A stretch of DNA of 8,889 bases, taken from contig WFMA01000226.1 of assembly GCA_009177195.1 (NCBI GenBank), positions 8,264 to 17,152 of the forward strand. The letters run 5' to 3'. The position numbers and the translations under genes were made by a program. Source of the DNA: Bacteroidales bacterium (GTDB lineage Bacteria; Bacteroidota; Bacteroidia; Bacteroidales; Muribaculaceae). The notes under the pieces were generated by a model. It was not told the origin of the DNA, did not search any database, and saw only the letters and a list, made by a program, of their open reading frames with translations. Each line of letters starts with the position of its first letter. The stretch's first letter is position 1. Shown in pieces: positions 6,606 to 8,889 of the stretch.

Positions 6606-7428
6606 TTATTTCAATAATTTACGGTCTGTTTCGTTGTCCTCCAACACGCTCATCTGATGGATTGCAATTTGATTAAGTTTGATAAGTCGCTCTGATTGGG
6701 ATAGCCCCTGCTCTATGAATACGGCATTAAGGCTTTCCATGTTTGAGAGGCAGATAACAGATAAGTTCGTTGACTGAGGCGTAGTCGCGGATATTGCCTT
6801 TCAAATCGGGATTTACTTCACGCCACTGTTTTGCAGTCATGCCGAACATTGCCACATTCAACACATCTGCTTCATTGGCATAAATGATGCTCGCCTGTGC
6901 TTTTGTAACCTCTGCCGGAATAAGGTTCTCCTTGATGGCATCGGTGTGTATGCGGTAGTTTATTTTCGACAACTCACGCTTCGCAGACCAACCCAACGCT
7001 TTCTGTTCCTCGGCTTTTAGTCGTTGGAACTCCTCTATCAAATAGAGTTTGAACGGCACGCTTATTGCAGATCCAAATTCAAAAGCGATGTCCATGTGGG
7101 CATAAGTCCCTCCGTAACGACCTTTCTTGACTACCAGTCCTATTGCTCCGGTTATCTCAATCCATTCCGAAGCACTCAATACAAAAGATGGCAAACCTGC
7201 ACTCATTCTAAAGTGGTCAAATTCGACCACTTTGAAATTAGGATTGTGGATAAGTTCCCATGTGCCAAGAAACTCAATTGTATATCTATTTCTAAGCCAA
7301 TTCTTGATAACATCCGCAGCCCTGCTGTCACCAGTTTTGGCTGTAGCCATGTCCGTAAGAGAAATATAGTCCTGCTCCTCGATGTTAAGAACGGTAATTG
7401 GAGTATTTTGAACTGTGATTTTTGCCAT
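6606..7428 (-). pseudogene. KilA-N domain protein gene, frameshifted near the 3' end
   Basis: The N-terminal 130 or so residues form a KilA-N domain, a putative DNA-binding module of phage and mobile-element proteins. Marks are YISLTDMA (21-28), IKNWLRNRYTIEFLGTWE (41-58), FVLSASEWIEITGA (82-95) and RYGGTYAHMDIAFEFGSAIS (104-123), followed by FKLYLIEEFQRLK. The frame stays open to Cys224, then an exact 7-base duplication shifts it. Nine foreign residues (YLPLKHGKP) follow before a stop at 6727. Removing one 7-base copy restores NELICLSNMESLNAVFIEQG and a further 33 residues, to a stop at 6606, for a 271-residue protein of the usual family length and ending. The product as written is 233 residues and lacks 47. 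The long N-terminal part may still be made and work. It is AT-richer than the core genes. It lies downstream of the macro/YopX gene by 158 bases, on the same strand. Confidence 0.85.
6751..6764. repeat. 7-base tandem duplication causing the KilA-N frameshift
   Basis: The plus strand reads CAGATAACAGATAA, two adjacent exact copies of CAGATAA (6751-6757 and 6758-6764). On the coding strand this is TTATCTG twice. With one copy the gene reads GAA CTT ATC TGC CTC TCA AAC ATG, encoding ELICLSNM and continuing in frame. With two copies it runs into a stop at 6727. The repeat is thus the only lesion needed to explain the break. Confidence 0.95.
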
Positions 7429-7586
7429 TTGGAATAAGCGTTTGTTTTAAAAAAGTACATAAAAAGTCTGACATATCAGCGTAGTAGGCTGCTTTTCATA
7501 GAGAGATTAAATAAAGATGTCAGTCAAGGTACGGTTCGATTGTTTCTGCAAGATTACCGTATTATTTTATAGTTATTATTTCAATT
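7429..7586 (-). other. Intergenic region upstream of the KilA-N gene
   Basis: These 158 AT-rich bases separate the macro/YopX stop from the KilA-N start. No exact TAnnTTTG is present on the minus strand. The nearest candidate is TACTTTTT at 7450-7457, which lacks the final G. A 6-base inverted repeat (TACGGT and ACCGTA, about 20 bases apart, near 7530-7561) is too weak to call a terminator. I see no RNA gene or small reading frame worth listing. Confidence 0.35.
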
Positions 7587-8726
7587 CTATTTTCGCCAGT
7601 TGAATTCGATTTCAAGAGCAGCGTTTGCATAGTATTTCCAGAGCTCCTGATCAAAATTCGGAGTATAGCGCGACATTGTCATCCGGTCCTCGTCCTGCAG
7701 TCCGTCGGGATACCAGGGCTGGAACCGATAGCAGCGGTCGGCAATCGTCATCGGGTCCTCATTCCAGTCAAGCTGATAAAACACGGTGCCGACACGCGTC
7801 ATCTTACTGCATATTTCAGGAACGATGCTGCAATTGTCGAGAGCGAACGCATAAATCGCCTCCCCGTCCTCGTCATTCCATCCAAGCGTGCCGAGGGCGA
7901 AAGTCGCCCTGCCTCCATAGTCAATGTGGAGCACATCGCCGGTATAAATATCCTCGCCGTTGGAATCGCGATAAGGCGTTTTCACACCTGCGAATATCAC
8001 ACGGTGGCAGTAACCGCGATGATGGCATTCATCCCCGAAATATCCCTCGACAACATCCTGGTTGTGGTCTTCGGCAAACTCCTTGTTTTTTGTCCACACA
8101 TATAAGTCGCCCGAAGGGAAGAAGAAAAAATCGCCGAAATCGGCATACCCGAAACGATCCTGCCCGATGACATAGCGTATGCGTATCTCTGGTTTCGGTG
8201 CGTAAATCATTCCGGCACCGATGATATATTTATATTCGTCACAGAGCCGTAACAAATCCTTTTCATTCAACGCCTTGGGAATCTCAATCTTCTTTTTCGA
8301 CGGAAGACTCTCCAACATGACCGCATCGATAAATTCGTCATTCATCAGAATCGGAATCCATTCAAGCGGAAAGGTTACATTATAGAGTTTGTGGGCTTCC
8401 TTAAAAAGAGGCGCCATCTGCTTGTCGGTGAAACCGGCTATGCCACATCCTACCCGTGTCACTAAGAAACGGTTGTTGGGATGGGATTTGGCATATTCGA
8501 CAAACTCATCGACATAGGGCTTGATGTCGGCAACTCCGCCATGCATGGTGGGAATCGCATAACACCGCCCGGTAGGACCCGAGCCAACGCCCCATTCAGC
8601 GCCGAAGCGCTCATGGGCGGCGCGCGCCGCACCTCCGTGATGGAGACCCTGAAGGTTGCTGCCAAACACGAATATCTCGCACATCGACAGCTCGGTAACA
8701 TTTTTAGGGGTAAGTCTTCTCGACAT
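7587..8726 (-). CDS. Macrodomain-like phage-type protein fused to a YopX-like domain
   Basis: The 379-residue soluble protein has two recognisable parts. Residues 16-122 resemble the A1S_2505 phage non-structural protein family, which looks macrodomain-like: EIFVFGSNLQG (17-27), GGAARAAHERFGA (31-43), AIPT (57-60), then LVTRVGCGIAGFTD (88-101). The glycine-rich loops would be the ligand-binding edges of such a fold. Residues about 181-325 resemble YopX proteins of phages and islands: a strand-rich FFFFPSGDLYVW (200-211), then TPYRDSNGEDIYTGDVLHID (250-269) matching the YopX NGKEIYEGD core, and VGTVFYQLDWNED (312-324). Cys234, His235, His236, Cys240 and His241 cluster and might bind metal. Residues 123-180 and 326-379 are unassigned. 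No signal peptide or membrane segment is present. The ATG at 8726 follows an A-rich stretch; M15 is a possible later start. A WYL gene ends 57 bases upstream. Biochemical function is unknown. Confidence 0.75.
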   Translation of the reverse strand: MSRRLTPKNVTELSMCEIFVFGSNLQGLHHGGAARAAHERFGAEWGVGSGPTGRCYAIPTMHGGVADIKPYVDEFVEYAKSHPNNRFLVTRVGCGIAGFTDKQMAPLFKEAHKLYNVTFPLEWIPILMNDEFIDAVMLESLPSKKKIEIPKALNEKDLLRLCDEYKYIIGAGMIYAPKPEIRIRYVIGQDRFGYADFGDFFFFPSGDLYVWTKNKEFAEDHNQDVVEGYFGDECHHRGYCHRVIFAGVKTPYRDSNGEDIYTGDVLHIDYGGRATFALGTLGWNDEDGEAIYAFALDNCSIVPEICSKMTRVGTVFYQLDWNEDPMTIADRCYRFQPWYPDGLQDEDRMTMSRYTPNFDQELWKYYANAALEIEFNWRK

Positions 8727-8754
8727 ATTTTTTTTCAGAATTATGTGTTTAAAT

Positions 8755-8762
8755 CAATTATA
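8755..8762 (-). promoter_or_regulatory. Weak candidate -7 element for the macro/YopX gene
   Basis: The minus strand reads TATAATTG, one mismatch from TAnnTTTG, 28 bases before the start codon. There is no TTTG at the proper upstream distance. The gene may equally be read through from the WYL gene, whose stop is only 57 bases away. Confidence 0.25.
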
Positions 8763-8783
8763 ATCTCGCTATGTGCTTATCTG

Positions 8784-8889
8784 TCATTTTCTGTACAATT
8801 CATCCATCTGCGCAATTCGATTTGCAATTTTCGCCCTTACCGACTCGGGGGCTATGACCTCCACCCTCGGTCCGTGGGAAAGAATCTCC
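8784..8889 (-). CDS. WYL-domain transcriptional regulator, C-terminal end (cut by window edge)
   Basis: Only the last 34 codons are inside the window. They begin EILSHGPRVEVIAPESVRAK and end QMDELYRK before TGA. The segment SHGPRVEVIAPESVR followed by an amphipathic helix is the standard C-terminal ending of WYL-domain regulators (the G-x-x-VEVLxPxxLR pattern before the final helix). These regulators usually have an N-terminal helix-turn-helix, a ligand-sensing WYL domain and a C-terminal extension that helps bind DNA or dimerise. Many sit beside phage-defence or mobile-element genes and control them. The gene is on the same strand as, and 57 bases upstream of, the macro/YopX gene, so it may control or be cotranscribed with it. 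The DNA-binding half and the WYL triad itself are not visible, so the call rests on the tail alone. Confidence 0.75.
   Translation of the reverse strand, partial: EILSHGPRVEVIAPESVRAKIANRIAQMDELYRK

Noticed and set aside
7450..7457. TACTTTTT as a promoter -7 box for the KilA-N gene
   Set aside because: The final G is missing, no -33 element lies at the right distance, and the surrounding A/T runs make such a match likely by chance.
7468..7479. CTGA-CATA-TCAG short palindrome upstream of the KilA-N gene as an operator
   Set aside because: Half-sites of four bases are expected by chance, and there is no second copy in the window.
6398..7586. CRISPR array, tRNA or insertion-sequence ends in the AT-rich stretch
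   Set aside because: I found no spaced direct repeats, no cloverleaf-like sequence and no terminal inverted repeats with flanking target duplication.
7625..8170. 181-codon plus-strand frame opposite the macro/YopX gene
   Set aside because: The translation is rich in Arg, Ser and His with no domain pattern, while the minus strand has recognisable family motifs over the same bases.

Overview
The window looks like chromosome from a member of the order Bacteroidales; Muribaculaceae is possible but not demonstrable here. Supporting signs are TAnnTTTG (-7 type) promoter elements, no Shine-Dalgarno sequences before the starts, a lipoprotein glutaminyl cyclase followed by sufE, tandem peptide transporters of the type seen in this phylum, and a stand-alone KilA-N protein.

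Left and centre (1-6443) form a GC-rich core. The 5' part of tyrS lies on the minus strand and runs off the left edge. A gene for a ModF-like double-ATPase ABC protein diverges from it. Next, on the plus strand, come a zinc glutaminyl-peptide cyclotransferase lipoprotein, sufE, and two tandem paralogous POT/PTR2 proton-peptide transporters. The gaps between the last four genes are 12, 27 and 13 bases, so they read as one operon starting from a promoter near 1740 and ending at a strong hairpin at 6413-6443. The cyclase modifies N-termini of exported proteins, SufE feeds sulfur to Fe-S assembly, and the transporters import small peptides. No single pathway unites them.

Right part (6444-8889) is different. 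It is AT-rich at first (17 G+C in bases 6541-6600, against 39 in bases 1141-1200), and every gene is on the minus strand. In transcription order it holds the 3' end of a WYL-domain regulator, a 379-residue protein that joins a macrodomain-like phage-protein domain to a YopX-like domain, and a KilA-N gene. The KilA-N gene is broken near its end by an exact 7-base tandem duplication. These three families are typical of phages and mobile islands, so this is probably an accessory segment inserted beyond the core operon.

The best leads are the macro/YopX fusion beside a WYL regulator, the reversible-looking 7-base duplication in the KilA-N gene, the loss of catalytic residues from one ATP site of the ModF-like protein, the loss of conserved proton-coupling residues from both peptide transporters, and an apparently leaderless start for the ModF-like gene.
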